Assembly: GCF_900187385.1 (NCBI RefSeq)
Contig: NZ_FYEY01000001.1
Location: forward strand, 4,898,001 to 4,962,000
Reading direction: 5' to 3'
DNA from: Streptomyces sp. 2114.4
Lineage (GTDB): Bacteria; Actinomycetota; Actinomycetes; Streptomycetales; Streptomycetaceae
DNA length: 64,000 nucleotides
Shown: piece after piece, positions 46,343 to 54,497 of the stretch
Layout of the letters: each line of letters begins with the position of its first letter
Position numbering within the stretch: position 1 is the first letter of the stretch
Program-made: the position numbers and the translations under genes
The notes under the pieces: generated by a model
Seen by the model: the letters and a program-made list of their open reading frames with translations, nothing else
Told to the model about the DNA's origin: nothing
Database searches by the model: none

Positions 46343-46363
46343 CTAGGGGGAGACACCCCCTAG
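46343..46363. terminator. Hairpin at the stop of the zinc-finger gene
   Basis: Perfect arms CTAGGGGG (46343-46350) and CCCCCTAG (46356-46363), loop AGACA. The right arm includes the minus-strand stop codon (46360-46362). It faces purU from the other side, so it may serve both. The rest of 46148-46342 has a 16-base direct repeat GTCCTGCCGCGGCGGA-type and no ORF. Confidence 0.65.
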
Positions 46364-47697
46364 AGCCGGGACAGCGACGCGGTCGCGAAGAGCACATCGC
46401 GGATCGCGTCTCGCTCGCCGTTCTGCCCGGCCGCGGCCTCCTCGGGGGAGATATGGCCCGCGGCCAGCTGGCAGAACTCGGCACTGTCCAGGGCGATATG
46501 GGCGACGGTGCGGTCCGGGGTGCCGAGCGCGGCCGGTGAGTCCAGGGCTATGTACCAGTGCCCGCCGCCGTTGCCCTCGACCTCCAGATGGAGCGTACGG
46601 CCCGGGGCGCCCGCCTCGACCAGCCGCTGCGGCGGCGCGGCGAGCCCGGCCCGACGGCGGTCGGCCAGCGCGCTGGGCAGCAGCCGGGCGGCGAGGTCGA
46701 CCATCAGGTGGAGGTGCCCGGCCGCCGGGGGTTTGTACGGATAGTCCACCGCCTCCGCGATGTCCCCGGCGTGCACCCAGCACTCGAAGGCGCGGTCCAG
46801 GAACGCGTCGCGCAGCGCGAGCCGGAAGTCCCCGTACGGCACGGCGAGCTCGGCCACCTTGTCGCCGGCGAACGACACCTGCCGTATCAGCGCATAGCTC
46901 TGGTCGCGCCAGGGTGCGCGCAGGGCGAGCGGGCTGTGTTCCTCGGCGGGCGTCCGCCAGAACGTTTCCGTACGGATAAGGGGATTCGGGGCGCCCGGCG
47001 GGGCGGCCGTGCCGAGCGGGTCGGGCAGCCCGAGAGCCGTTGCGACCAGGCCGTCGACCGCCATCAGATGCCCCATGACGCCGGCGACGGTGGACTCCCG
47101 CTCGACGGGGCGCTCCCCCTCGAACCAGCGCAGCCGCACCGGAGCGCGCCACTCCGCCTCGCCCATGTCGCGCAGCAGGGCATCCAGTTTGGCGGTCTCC
47201 GCGTCGTACGGCGTCGCCCACTCGGGCACCGGGATACGGGCCGGGCGGCGGCCCAGGCAGCCCTCCAGCACCCGGGAGCGCAGCAGCGGATCGAGGTCGA
47301 GGCTGTCGGCGGGGTGCAGCAGCCCGACGGCATCGCGCAGCCGCAGCGCCTCGTCCGCGCAGGAGGCGCAGTCGGTCAGATGTGCCTCGACCGCGGCCGT
47401 CTCCTCGGCGGAGCAGGCCGACAGCGCCCAGGCGCCGAGCAGCGACTTGAGGATCCGGTGCGGCGGGCCGGCCGCCGCGGCCGGGAGGGGTACGGCAGCC
47501 GGCAGCTCGGTCACGGGCTCGGCTTCCGGTTCGCGGGGGCCCTCGCCGGTGTCCTGCGCCGGGTCGCGGACGGGGACCGGCAGGCCGTCGGGGAGCGGGC
47601 CGTGGTCCTCGGCGGCGGTGCGCGGGGAAGGTATCCGCGGCCGTTCGCCGGGGTTGCCGGGCAGCTCGCGGCCGTCCCATTCGTCCGGGCCGTTCAC
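46360..47697 (-). CDS. Zinc-finger anti-sigma-like protein with MDMPI domain
   Basis: 445 residues from ATG 47697, overlapping the sigma gene stop (ATGA). After a Pro/Glu-rich start comes a zf-HC2 module (LLGAWALSACSAEETAAVEA, HLTDCASCADEALRL; H-x3-C-x2-C), the hallmark of anti-sigma factors. The rest is a DinB/mycothiol maleylpyruvate isomerase-like domain (GVMGHLMAVDGLVATALGLP, AFECWVHAGDIAEAVDYPYK). It has no membrane span, so it would be a soluble, perhaps thiol- or redox-sensitive, partner of the ECF sigma factor. Confidence 0.85.
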   Translation of the reverse strand: MNGPDEWDGRELPGNPGERPRIPSPRTAAEDHGPLPDGLPVPVRDPAQDTGEGPREPEAEPVTELPAAVPLPAAAAGPPHRILKSLLGAWALSACSAEETAAVEAHLTDCASCADEALRLRDAVGLLHPADSLDLDPLLRSRVLEGCLGRRPARIPVPEWATPYDAETAKLDALLRDMGEAEWRAPVRLRWFEGERPVERESTVAGVMGHLMAVDGLVATALGLPDPLGTAAPPGAPNPLIRTETFWRTPAEEHSPLALRAPWRDQSYALIRQVSFAGDKVAELAVPYGDFRLALRDAFLDRAFECWVHAGDIAEAVDYPYKPPAAGHLHLMVDLAARLLPSALADRRRAGLAAPPQRLVEAGAPGRTLHLEVEGNGGGHWYIALDSPAALGTPDRTVAHIALDSAEFCQLAAGHISPEEAAAGQNGERDAIRDVLFATASLSRL

Positions 47698-48386
47698 CGG
47701 GACCGTCCGTGTCCCGGGCCGCCGGGCGGTGCGGAGGTCCCGGGGCCGGTGTGCGGGGAGTACGGCGGGCGGGCTCCGCGGGGAGTGCGCGGCGCCTGCG
47801 GTCCATGGGTGGGTGCGGAGCGGCGGGCGGGCGGCAGGGCCTGGTGGTTGTGGGCGGTGGACAGCAGCTGCAGGCCCAGGCGGAGCCGGCGCCGGGCCTC
47901 GTCCTCCGTGACGCCGAGGTCGGCGGCGGTCTGGCGGTAGTCGCGGCGCTGGAAGTACGCCAGCTCCAGGGCGGCCCGCAGGGGCGCGGGCATGGACGTG
48001 ACGATGAAGTCGGCGCGGGCCGCTGCGGAGGCCTCGCGGATCTTCTGCTCTATCTCGGCGGGCGCGGGGGCGTCGGATCCGCAGTCGCGCGCCGAGGCCG
48101 CCTCGGCCTGGCGCAGCCGCTGGACGGCCTGATGGCGGGTGACGCCGGCGACCCAGGAGCGCAGCGGGCCCTGCTTGGGGTCGTAGGAATCCGGGTGCTC
48201 CCAGATGTAGCCGAACACTTCGCGGGTCACACGGTCGGCGGCGTCCTCGTCGTCCAGGACACGGTAGGCGAGGCTGTGCACCAGGGAGGCGAAGCGGTCG
48301 TAGAGCTCACCCAGCGCGGCCGCCTCGCCGTGGGCGAGCCGCTGCTGCATCCGCCTGTCCCACCGCGGTGGGGCGTCGTGTCCCAT
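47694..48386 (-). CDS. ECF-type RNA polymerase sigma factor
   Basis: 230 residues from ATG 48386; GTG 48422 is the longer alternative and its ribosome site is too close. Region 2 (ALGELYDRFASLVHSLAYRV, ADRVTREVFGYIWEHPDSYD, GPLRSWVAGVTRHQAVQRLR) and region 4 (APLRAALELAYFQRRDYRQT, AADLGVTEDEARRRLRLGLQ) are intact. The ~45-residue tail is Pro/Gly-rich and probably disordered. It is coupled to the zinc-finger gene, so the two form a sigma / anti-sigma pair. Confidence 0.9.
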   Translation of the reverse strand: MGHDAPPRWDRRMQQRLAHGEAAALGELYDRFASLVHSLAYRVLDDEDAADRVTREVFGYIWEHPDSYDPKQGPLRSWVAGVTRHQAVQRLRQAEAASARDCGSDAPAPAEIEQKIREASAAARADFIVTSMPAPLRAALELAYFQRRDYRQTAADLGVTEDEARRRLRLGLQLLSTAHNHQALPPARRSAPTHGPQAPRTPRGARPPYSPHTGPGTSAPPGGPGHGRSR

Positions 48387-48868
48387 CGGATCCCCATCCC
48401 TGCCCGGCGCCTCCGGGCTCACACCTCTGCCGTCACTCCTGCACTCGCATGCCCGGATGCACCCGCATGCCCGGACCTGTGTGCACCGTCACAGGACCCG
48501 CCGTGCCCTCGAATGTAATGCGCGGGTCTGACAACGCACGCTCCTTTGCGGCAAACCGAGCCCTGAGGGGTACGGGGATGGTAAAGCCCTGACGGACCGG
48601 TGCCCTCGCTTTGTGGCGATAATGCCCGATCGCAGTGGATCGATGCGGATCGTTCATGCCCGTATGGGGCCATGTGTTATCCGTGTGTGACCGGATCTCG
48701 GCGAAGAGCTGCGCTCTTGGGGGCATAGCCTTAGGCGTACTGCCTGTTGCGCCAAGGGTTCGGAAGAGTTTCAGGGGAGAGGGGCCGGGCAGTCGAGGCG
48801 GGGAAGGATGAGTTCCGGATGCGGTCCGTAGTCATCCGGTACGAAAGCGAGCGAAAGGCTTCGAGCGC
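48387..48868. other. Non-coding gap between divergent sigma and STAS genes
   Basis: About 480 bases with ordinary composition and no accepted ORF. Dyad-like GATCG repeats near 48630-48652. I see no clear promoter hexamers; the two genes must have their promoters here. Confidence 0.35.
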
Positions 48869-49243
48869 GTGTCGTTGAAGGTGGCAGAGGACGAAAAGGG
48901 CCCCTGGGCCGTACTCCAGGTGTCCGGTGAGATGGACCTGGTCACCTCACCGGCGGTGCGCCAACATGTGCACGACGCGGTGGCGGACGGGCGGAGATCT
49001 CTGGTGCTCGATCTCTCCGAGGTGCGGTTCTGCGATTCCAGCGGTGTCGGCGTACTGATCGCCGCGCGCCGGCTGATGCGCTCCTGCCAGGGGCGGCTGC
49101 GGCTGATCCTGCCCGCCCAGGGGGCCGTGGACGGCTCACACGTCAACCGGGTGCTGGCCGCGCTGGGCGTGCGCCGGCTCTTCGAGGTCTACCCGGACCT
49201 GCGCACCGCCGTCGACGAGGCCGCCGCACCGCTCTCCGCCTGA
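48869..49243 (+). CDS. STAS-domain anti-sigma factor antagonist (BldG/RsbV type)
   Basis: 124 residues from GTG 48869. STAS fold: WAVLQVSGEMDLVTSPAVRQ, LVLDLSEVRFCDSSGVGVLI with the phosphorylatable Ser in CDSSGVG, then AARRLMRSCQGRLRLILPAQ and LFEVYPDLRTAVDEAAAP. Unphosphorylated antagonists bind RsbW-type anti-sigma kinases and release the sigma factor; the 5324-5788 ATPase is the same class of partner but distant. The C-terminus runs into a 13-base tandem repeat that contains the stop codon. Monocistronic. Confidence 0.9.
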   Translation: MSLKVAEDEKGPWAVLQVSGEMDLVTSPAVRQHVHDAVADGRRSLVLDLSEVRFCDSSGVGVLIAARRLMRSCQGRLRLILPAQGAVDGSHVNRVLAALGVRRLFEVYPDLRTAVDEAAAPLSA

Positions 49244-49311
49244 TGCCTCCGCCTGACGTCTCCGCCTGACGTCTCCGCCTGACGTCTCCGCCTGACGTCT
49301 CCGCCTGATGC
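49234..49311 (+). repeat. 13-bp tandem repeat, six copies, across the STAS stop codon
   Basis: Units of CTCCGCCTGACGT (first and last have ATGC at the end) repeat exactly from 49234 to 49311; a degenerate seventh follows. The first unit encodes the last residues and the stop of the STAS protein. Confidence 0.85.
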
Positions 49312-49426
49312 CTCCTGCCTGACGCGGTGCCTGACGCGCCCCGGGCCGAGGCCGCGGGCCGACGCCTCCGGCACCACGACCGGCCCCGGTCCCCGGCCGC
49401 CGCTCCCGTTCCGTGGCCCGACCGCT

Positions 49427-50917
49427 CTACCTCACTTCGCCCCGCTCCACCTCGCTTCGCCCCGTTCCGTACGGGAATTCCGCCCGTACGACGAAGCCGC
49501 CGTCGGAGGTACGCCGCGCCTCCAGCGTCCCGCCGAGGCTCTGTGCGCGCTCGCGCAGCCCCACCAGGCCGTGTCCGCCCCCGGGAAGCGCGGGGACCGT
49601 CGCCGTCGCGTCCGGCGGCCCGTTGCGTATCTCCACCCGCAGCCCGTGCGCCGTACGGCCCCCGTCGGACGCCGCCGCTCCGTCCGCCGCCCCTGCCCCG
49701 TCGGCTGGCTGCGTCCCGGCGGCAGCCTGCGTCCCGTCCGCCACCTCGGCCCCGTCCGTCGCCGGGCTCCGGACCGTGTCCACCGGATCCACCCGCACCC
49801 GCACCCGCGCCCCCGGTGCATGCTTGCGGACGTTGGTCAGCGCCTCCTGGACCGTGCGGAAGGCCGCCCGCTCCACCGTCTTCGCGCCGCTCACCCCGCC
49901 GGCACCGGCCACCACTCCGCGCTCGTACGTCACATCCAGCGCGCTCATCTCGATCAGCCGCGGCAGCTCCTCCAGGTCTGGCTGGGGAGCCAGATCGCGC
50001 GCCTCCGCCGCTTCGCCGCCGTCCGCCCGCAGTACGCCCACCATGTGCCGCAGTTCCTCCAGCGTCCGTACGGACAGCTCCCGGATCGTTCTGGCACCCG
50101 CACGCGCCTCCGCGTCCTCGGTGCTCACCTGCACCGCCCCCGCCTGCAGGCTGATCAGGCTGACCTGATGGGCCACCACGTCATGCATCTCACGGGCGAG
50201 CCGGGCACGTTCGGTGGTCTTGACCCGGTCGGCGAGCAGCCGGTCCTCACGGCGCAGGCTGCGGGTCAGGTCCTCGACGCGGGAGGCGAGTTCCCGCCGG
50301 GTGCGCACCAGCAGGCCCAGGGCGATCGGCGCGGCCGAGGTGACGCTGGCGTCGATCAGCACCAGGGTGTTCTCGCGGTAGTCGGTGAGTTCGAAGTCGG
50401 AGATCGGATACGGGAAGAAGTGTGCGGCGATCAGCAGCAGCGCACAGCCGCCGAGCCGCGCGCGGCCGGGCCGGAGGGCGGCCAGGGTGTAGAGCGCGAT
50501 CATCGGCGCGAACCAGATGTAGCCGATGTAGAGCCCGGGAAGGGTGAAGAGGAAGACCAGCAGCGGGAAGCGGCGGCGCACCAGCAGGGCGGCCGCCGCC
50601 GCCATCGAGACGCCCACTTCCAGGTCGAGTTCGACGCCGTTGACCAGCATCGCGTCGGCGATCGCCAGCAGCACGGGGACCGCCAGCGGGGCCACCTTGC
50701 GCAGCCGCCGCCCGACCGGGCCGCGGGTCAGCGCCCGCGCCACGCGGGTGCCGGGCGCCGGTGCGCCCCGGCCGGACGTTCTCCGGCTGCCGGGTGTGCC
50801 GGGTGTGCCGGGTGTCCCCGGGCCGGACGTCTCTCGGCGGGACGCCACGGAACCGTTCTCTCTGCCGTCCCCGCTGCCTCTGCCGTTCCCCCCGCCACTC
50901 CCGCCCCCGGTTCTCAC
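49427..50917 (-). CDS. Two-component sensor histidine kinase (DesK/NarX type)
   Basis: 496 residues from GTG 50917, overlapping the response-regulator stop (GTGA). A Gly/Arg/Pro-rich start, then four to six membrane segments (PLAVPVLLAIADAMLVNGVE, PLLVFLFTLPGLYIGYIWFA), then HisKA_3: RARLAREMHDVVAHQVSLIS with His in the MHDVVAH motif. The ATPase has ERAAFRTVQEALTNVRKHAP (N-box) and GGGHGLVGLRERAQSLGGTL (G-box). Its ATP-lid is broken by a DGAEVADGTQAAAGTQPADG-like insertion with ~40 extra residues. It senses a membrane signal and phosphorylates the paired regulator. Confidence 0.92.
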   Translation of the reverse strand: MRTGGGSGGGNGRGSGDGRENGSVASRRETSGPGTPGTPGTPGSRRTSGRGAPAPGTRVARALTRGPVGRRLRKVAPLAVPVLLAIADAMLVNGVELDLEVGVSMAAAAALLVRRRFPLLVFLFTLPGLYIGYIWFAPMIALYTLAALRPGRARLGGCALLLIAAHFFPYPISDFELTDYRENTLVLIDASVTSAAPIALGLLVRTRRELASRVEDLTRSLRREDRLLADRVKTTERARLAREMHDVVAHQVSLISLQAGAVQVSTEDAEARAGARTIRELSVRTLEELRHMVGVLRADGGEAAEARDLAPQPDLEELPRLIEMSALDVTYERGVVAGAGGVSGAKTVERAAFRTVQEALTNVRKHAPGARVRVRVDPVDTVRSPATDGAEVADGTQAAAGTQPADGAGAADGAAASDGGRTAHGLRVEIRNGPPDATATVPALPGGGHGLVGLRERAQSLGGTLEARRTSDGGFVVRAEFPYGTGRSEVERGEVR

Positions 50918-51576
50918 CCCGACCCCCGAGGGGCGCCCGCCACCAGACCTGCCCGGTCGGCCACGATGGCCGCCTGGATGCGGTTGATCCCGCCCAGTTT
51001 CCCCAGCAGGGCGCGCACATGGTCCTTGACCGTACTGGGGGCGAGCCCCATCCGGTCGGCTATCTGGGCGTTGGCCAGGCCCTCGCCGAGCAGCGCCAGC
51101 ACCTCGGACTCCCGCGGGGTCAGCCCGCTCACCGCCCGGTTCGCGGCGGCCTGGTCCTCGGCGGTCAGATAGCCCCCGATCACCGCGCGGGTGACCCCGG
51201 GATCGAGCACACTGCCGCCCGCCGCCAGCGTCCTTACGGCCCGTACGAGTTGTTCCGGATCGGAGTCCTTGAGCAGAAACCCGGCCGCGCCTTCGCGTAG
51301 CGCCGCCGTCAGGTACTCCTGGGCGTCGAAGGTGGTCAGCATCGCCACCACGGGCGGCTTCGAGGCGGCGCGCAGCCGGCGCAGGACGGTCAGCCCGTCC
51401 ACGTCCGGCATCCGGATGTCCAGCAACACGACCTCGGCCGCGCACCGCAGCACGGTGTCCACGGCCTCGGCGCCGCTGCAGTCCGCGACCATCTCGATGT
51501 CCGGGGCGGTCCCCAGGATCATCCGCAGTCCGGATCTGACCAGCCGCTCGTCGTCCACCACAGCGACACGGATCAC
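50914..51576 (-). CDS. NarL/LuxR-type response regulator
   Basis: 220 residues from GTG 51576. Receiver domain: RVAVVDDERLVRSGLRMILG, phospho-Asp in VVLLDIRMPDVDGLTVLRRL, Lys in GFLLKDSDPEQLVRAVRTLA. The C-terminal LuxR HTH is LTPRESEVLALLGEGLANAQ, IADRMGLAPSTVKDHVRALL. It overlaps the kinase gene by four bases, so the pair is one transcript. The first gene of the operon is this one; targets unknown. Longer upstream frames show no ribosome site. Confidence 0.92.
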   Translation of the reverse strand: MIRVAVVDDERLVRSGLRMILGTAPDIEMVADCSGAEAVDTVLRCAAEVVLLDIRMPDVDGLTVLRRLRAASKPPVVAMLTTFDAQEYLTAALREGAAGFLLKDSDPEQLVRAVRTLAAGGSVLDPGVTRAVIGGYLTAEDQAAANRAVSGLTPRESEVLALLGEGLANAQIADRMGLAPSTVKDHVRALLGKLGGINRIQAAIVADRAGLVAGAPRGSG

Positions 51577-51912
51577 CGGCCGCCCCTTTCTCCTCCGCGC
51601 CCATTCGAGCTCGCAGAACCGCCCGGCGTCGCGCGATTCCGCTTCCCTGCCGTACGGGACCGCCCCGTGGCGGCCCCGTACCCCCGCCGAGCGGCGGGGG
51701 TGAGCCCGCGACCTCTGGAGGATGCCGCGGGGTTGCCCCCGCGGGCAGAGTTGTTCACATGCTGCACCACTGAAGAGGCCTCGGGCCCAAGACGCGTTGC
51801 AGTTCACATCGGCGGCCGCCGCGACCCCCACACGCGGCGGCCGCTTCGTGCGTGCGGGGGCGTTCCGGAGGGGGATCTCCCCCGCACGTCCGGCAAGCGC
51901 CCTGGCGCCTCC
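51577..51912. other. Gap with two strong hairpins
   Basis: 336 bases without a gene. Holds the hairpins at 51812-51844 and 51851-51888 and a smaller CCGCGGGG/CCCCGCGG-like one near 51728-51750. Confidence 0.45.
51812..51888. terminator. Two adjacent terminator hairpins
   Basis: GCGGCCGCCGCG (51812-51823) / CGCGGCGGCCGC (51833-51844), and CGTGCGGGGG (51851-51860) / CCCCCGCACG (51879-51888), both perfect. They follow the minus-strand gene that ends at 51913. Confidence 0.75.
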
Positions 51913-52224
51913 TCAAAACCCCAGGTCAGATGGGGTGCTGTCGTCGGCAGGCCAGGCGCCGCGGCTCTGCGCGACCCGTAAGGCGTCCTGCAGCGCGGTG
52001 CTGAGCTGGGCCGACAAAAAACGCAACTGCCGCGCATCCACCGCCGGGTCGTCGATCAGCACCCGCGCGTGCTCCAGCAGCCCCGCCCCCATCCTGAGTT
52101 GCAGCGCCTCGACCTGATCCGCCCGCCGGGAGAGCGGGCTGTCGTCCCGGTCCGTGAGGAGATAGCAGGGCTTGCCGTCCTGCCCGGTCCAGGGGAGCAG
52201 CCGGGGGGTGGCGGGTGTACTCAT
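51913..52224 (-). CDS. 103-residue hypothetical protein with a TTA codon
   Basis: From ATG 52224 with GGAGG seven bases upstream. Soluble: MSTPATPRLLPWTGQDGKPC, SPLSRRADQVEALQLRMGAG, then a helical stretch HARVLIDDPAVDARQLRFLS. I recognise the style of small Streptomyces proteins encoded divergently from XRE/TPR regulators but no family name. Leu82 is TTA (51979-51981), so bldA-dependent. The divergent XRE gene starts 200 bases away. It may be the target of that regulator. Confidence 0.7.
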   Translation of the reverse strand: MSTPATPRLLPWTGQDGKPCYLLTDRDDSPLSRRADQVEALQLRMGAGLLEHARVLIDDPAVDARQLRFLSAQLSTALQDALRVAQSRGAWPADDSTPSDLGF

Positions 52225-52400
52225 CGGCCGCCCTCCGCTTGCGTGTTTTGCCGATGCGTTCGGAGGGGGGTGCGGATGGGGGGAGCGTGGGTCACGTCGA
52301 CCTGCTTTCGTGGGGTGGTCCGCCCCGGCCGTCAGGGACGGCGGGGCCCGTCGTGTCCGACTCTCGCGCCGACCGCCGTTCTCGCCCATCCCAACTCCCT

Positions 52401-52418
52401 ATAGGGCCGCCCTATATT
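52401..52418 (+). promoter_or_regulatory. Palindromic operator on the XRE promoter
   Basis: Perfect repeat ATAGGGC-C-GCCCTAT (52401-52415) overlaps a -10 TATATT (52413-52418). The ATG at 52425 is six bases after the -10, so transcription probably begins at or next to the start codon (leaderless). The layout suggests autorepression. Confidence 0.6.
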
Positions 52419-52424
52419 GGGGAC

Positions 52425-53675
52425 ATGGGTGACTTTGATGCCGGCCTGTGGTCGCACCCTCGGCTCGCGGCGGCCCTCCTCGACGAGGACTGGGGCGCCG
52501 TCTTCCGTACGTACCGGCGGCTTGCCGGGATCAGCCAGATGAGGCTCGGCGAGCTGGTCGGGCTGGTTCAGCCGGACGTCTCCGAGATCGAGCGCGGCCG
52601 TCGTCGGGTCACCTCGGTGGAGGTGCGGCAGCGCATCATTGCCGGGCTCGGCATCGCCCGGGAGCGGCTTTCGGCCGCGGCGCCGGGCGTGGAGGCGCTG
52701 CCGGTGCCCGGGCTCGCGTTCTCCGGAACCGCCCCCGACGAGGACCTGCTCTCACGCGTCACCAATGCCGTGGACGGCTCCCACCGTGTCGACACCGCGA
52801 CCCTGGACTGGCTCGACCGTCTTCTGGCCGAACACCGAAGGGCCGAGGATTTCATCGGCTCCCGTCCGCTGGTCGCGGTGATGAGCCAGCAGCTCCGTAC
52901 CGTGGTGGATCTCTATGCGGGTGCGCGGGGACCGTTGGCGGAGCGGGTGGTCCGACTCGCCGCCGAGCATGCCCAGTTCCTCGCATGGATGGCCCAGGAC
53001 CAGGGGCAGTCGGCCGCCGCACTGGCGTGGTACGACCGCTCCCACGAGTGGGCCCTGGAGGCCGGGGACTCCGACATGGCTGCCACGACGCTCAGCATGA
53101 AGGCCCATATGGCCTGGTCCGGAGGCCGGGGGAATCGGTGTGTACGGCTCGCCGAGGCCGCCCGCTGGTCGGCGCCGCATACGTCACTGGGCGTGCAGGG
53201 CATGGCCGCCCAGATGGAGGCCCGGGGCCATGCGCTCAGCCATGCCCCTGACGAAGCCCATCGTCTGCTGGACGACGCCCAGGACCTGATCGGCCGCGCC
53301 GCCCAGCGCCCTGAGGACGAGCCGCCGTGGATGTACTTCTACGACGAGACCTGGTTCACCCTCCAGCGCGGCATGGCCGCCATGCACCTCGGCGACTGGC
53401 CGGGAGCCACGCGCCACATCACCACGGGCCTCGACGCCTTGCCGACCGGCTACCGCCGTGACCGGGCCTGGTACCTGTCCTGCCTGGCCCATGCCCACGC
53501 GGCAGCGGGCGAGACCGAACAGGCCCTGGCCGCAGCCTTGCTGAGCGTCCCCGATGCGGCCGACATCGGACGCCCCCATGCGTGGAACGAGCTGCACACC
53601 ACAGCGTCCGTACTGCTGCGCCGACGGGTCCCGGAGGGGCGACGGCTCACGGATGCACTCAGGGAGCACGACTGA
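52425..53675 (+). CDS. XRE-family regulator with TPR-like C-terminal domain
   Basis: 416 residues from ATG 52425. HTH at ~25-80 (VFRTYRRLAGISQMRLGELV, GLVQPDVSEIERGRRRVTSV), then a long helical region (DWLDRLLAEHRRAEDFIGSR, AAALAWYDRSHEWALEAGDS, DEAHRLLDDAQDLIGRAAQR) that resembles TPR repeats of Streptomyces regulators bound to signalling peptides or phospho-partners. No catalytic domain. The palindrome over its -10 suggests it controls its own gene and perhaps the divergent 103-residue gene. Confidence 0.85.
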   Translation: MGDFDAGLWSHPRLAAALLDEDWGAVFRTYRRLAGISQMRLGELVGLVQPDVSEIERGRRRVTSVEVRQRIIAGLGIARERLSAAAPGVEALPVPGLAFSGTAPDEDLLSRVTNAVDGSHRVDTATLDWLDRLLAEHRRAEDFIGSRPLVAVMSQQLRTVVDLYAGARGPLAERVVRLAAEHAQFLAWMAQDQGQSAAALAWYDRSHEWALEAGDSDMAATTLSMKAHMAWSGGRGNRCVRLAEAARWSAPHTSLGVQGMAAQMEARGHALSHAPDEAHRLLDDAQDLIGRAAQRPEDEPPWMYFYDETWFTLQRGMAAMHLGDWPGATRHITTGLDALPTGYRRDRAWYLSCLAHAHAAAGETEQALAAALLSVPDAADIGRPHAWNELHTTASVLLRRRVPEGRRLTDALREHD

Positions 53676-53820
53676 CACTCGCCGCGCCGCCCCCGCCGAT
53701 CCGACCGGTGAGGCGCAAGGTCGGCGACGAACGCCGCCATTCCTGCCCGATCCCGGGCAAAAACGTGGACGTTCCCAGGGTCCCGGCCTAATGTGTACGC
53801 TCATGATCAAGGACATCCGC

Positions 53821-54495
53821 ATGCGCCCGCTCCCCACCGGCGCCGAGGCCGTGGTCTTCGACTGCGACGGCTTGCTGGTCGACACCGAGGCCTGTGCGAC
53901 CGTGGCGGAAACGGCCATCTTCGCGGCGCACGGCCACCCCTTCGGGCCGGAACAGAAGGCCCTGGTCATCGGTCGCACCGTGGAGGCCGCCGGTGAGGCC
54001 ATGGCGCAGTACTTCGGACGGCCCGACGCCGGTGCCGAAATCGCCGCCGACCTCCTCCAAAGGGTCCGCAAGGAGCTTTCCCGGGGTGCCGCGGCCCTCC
54101 CCGGGGCGGTGGACCTGGTGCGGGCCTGCCGGGCGGCCGTCCCGGTCGCCGTGGCCAGCAACAGCCCCCGCGAACTGCTGGACGCGGCGCTGTGGTCGGC
54201 CGGCCTCGCCGACTGCTTCACCCACTCGTTCGCCGCCGACGAGGTGCGTTCCCCCAAGCCCGCACCGGAGCTCTACCTCACGGCGTGCGCAGCCCTCGGT
54301 GCGGCCCCGGAGCATTCCGTCGCCTTCGAGGACTCGGCCACGGGCGTCGCCTCGGCACGTGCTGCCGGGCTCTATGTCGCGGCCGTACCCTCCCTTCCGG
54401 GAGCCGGCCTCGACCACGACTGGCTGGGCGACAGCCTGGCCGACCCCGCATTGCAGGACTGGGCCAGGGGGCTGGGCCGGGAAACCGGGGCGTGA
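53821..54495 (+). CDS. HAD-family hydrolase (beta-phosphoglucomutase/phosphatase type)
   Basis: 224 residues from ATG 53821, which has AAGGA seven bases upstream; ATGs at 53791 and 53803 are earlier but have no site. A -10-like TAATGT at 53789-53794 fits a short leader. HAD motifs: I VVFDCDGLLVDTE (nucleophile and acid Asp), II VAVASNSPRELLDAALWSAG, III Lys in FAADEVRSPKPAPELYLTAC, IV VAFEDSATGVASARAAG. It removes phosphate from a small sugar or nucleotide phosphate; the DCDGLLVDTE signature is shared by phosphatases and mutases. Substrate unknown. Confidence 0.9.
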   Translation: MRPLPTGAEAVVFDCDGLLVDTEACATVAETAIFAAHGHPFGPEQKALVIGRTVEAAGEAMAQYFGRPDAGAEIAADLLQRVRKELSRGAAALPGAVDLVRACRAAVPVAVASNSPRELLDAALWSAGLADCFTHSFAADEVRSPKPAPELYLTACAALGAAPEHSVAFEDSATGVASARAAGLYVAAVPSLPGAGLDHDWLGDSLADPALQDWARGLGRETGA

Positions 54496-54497
54496 CG

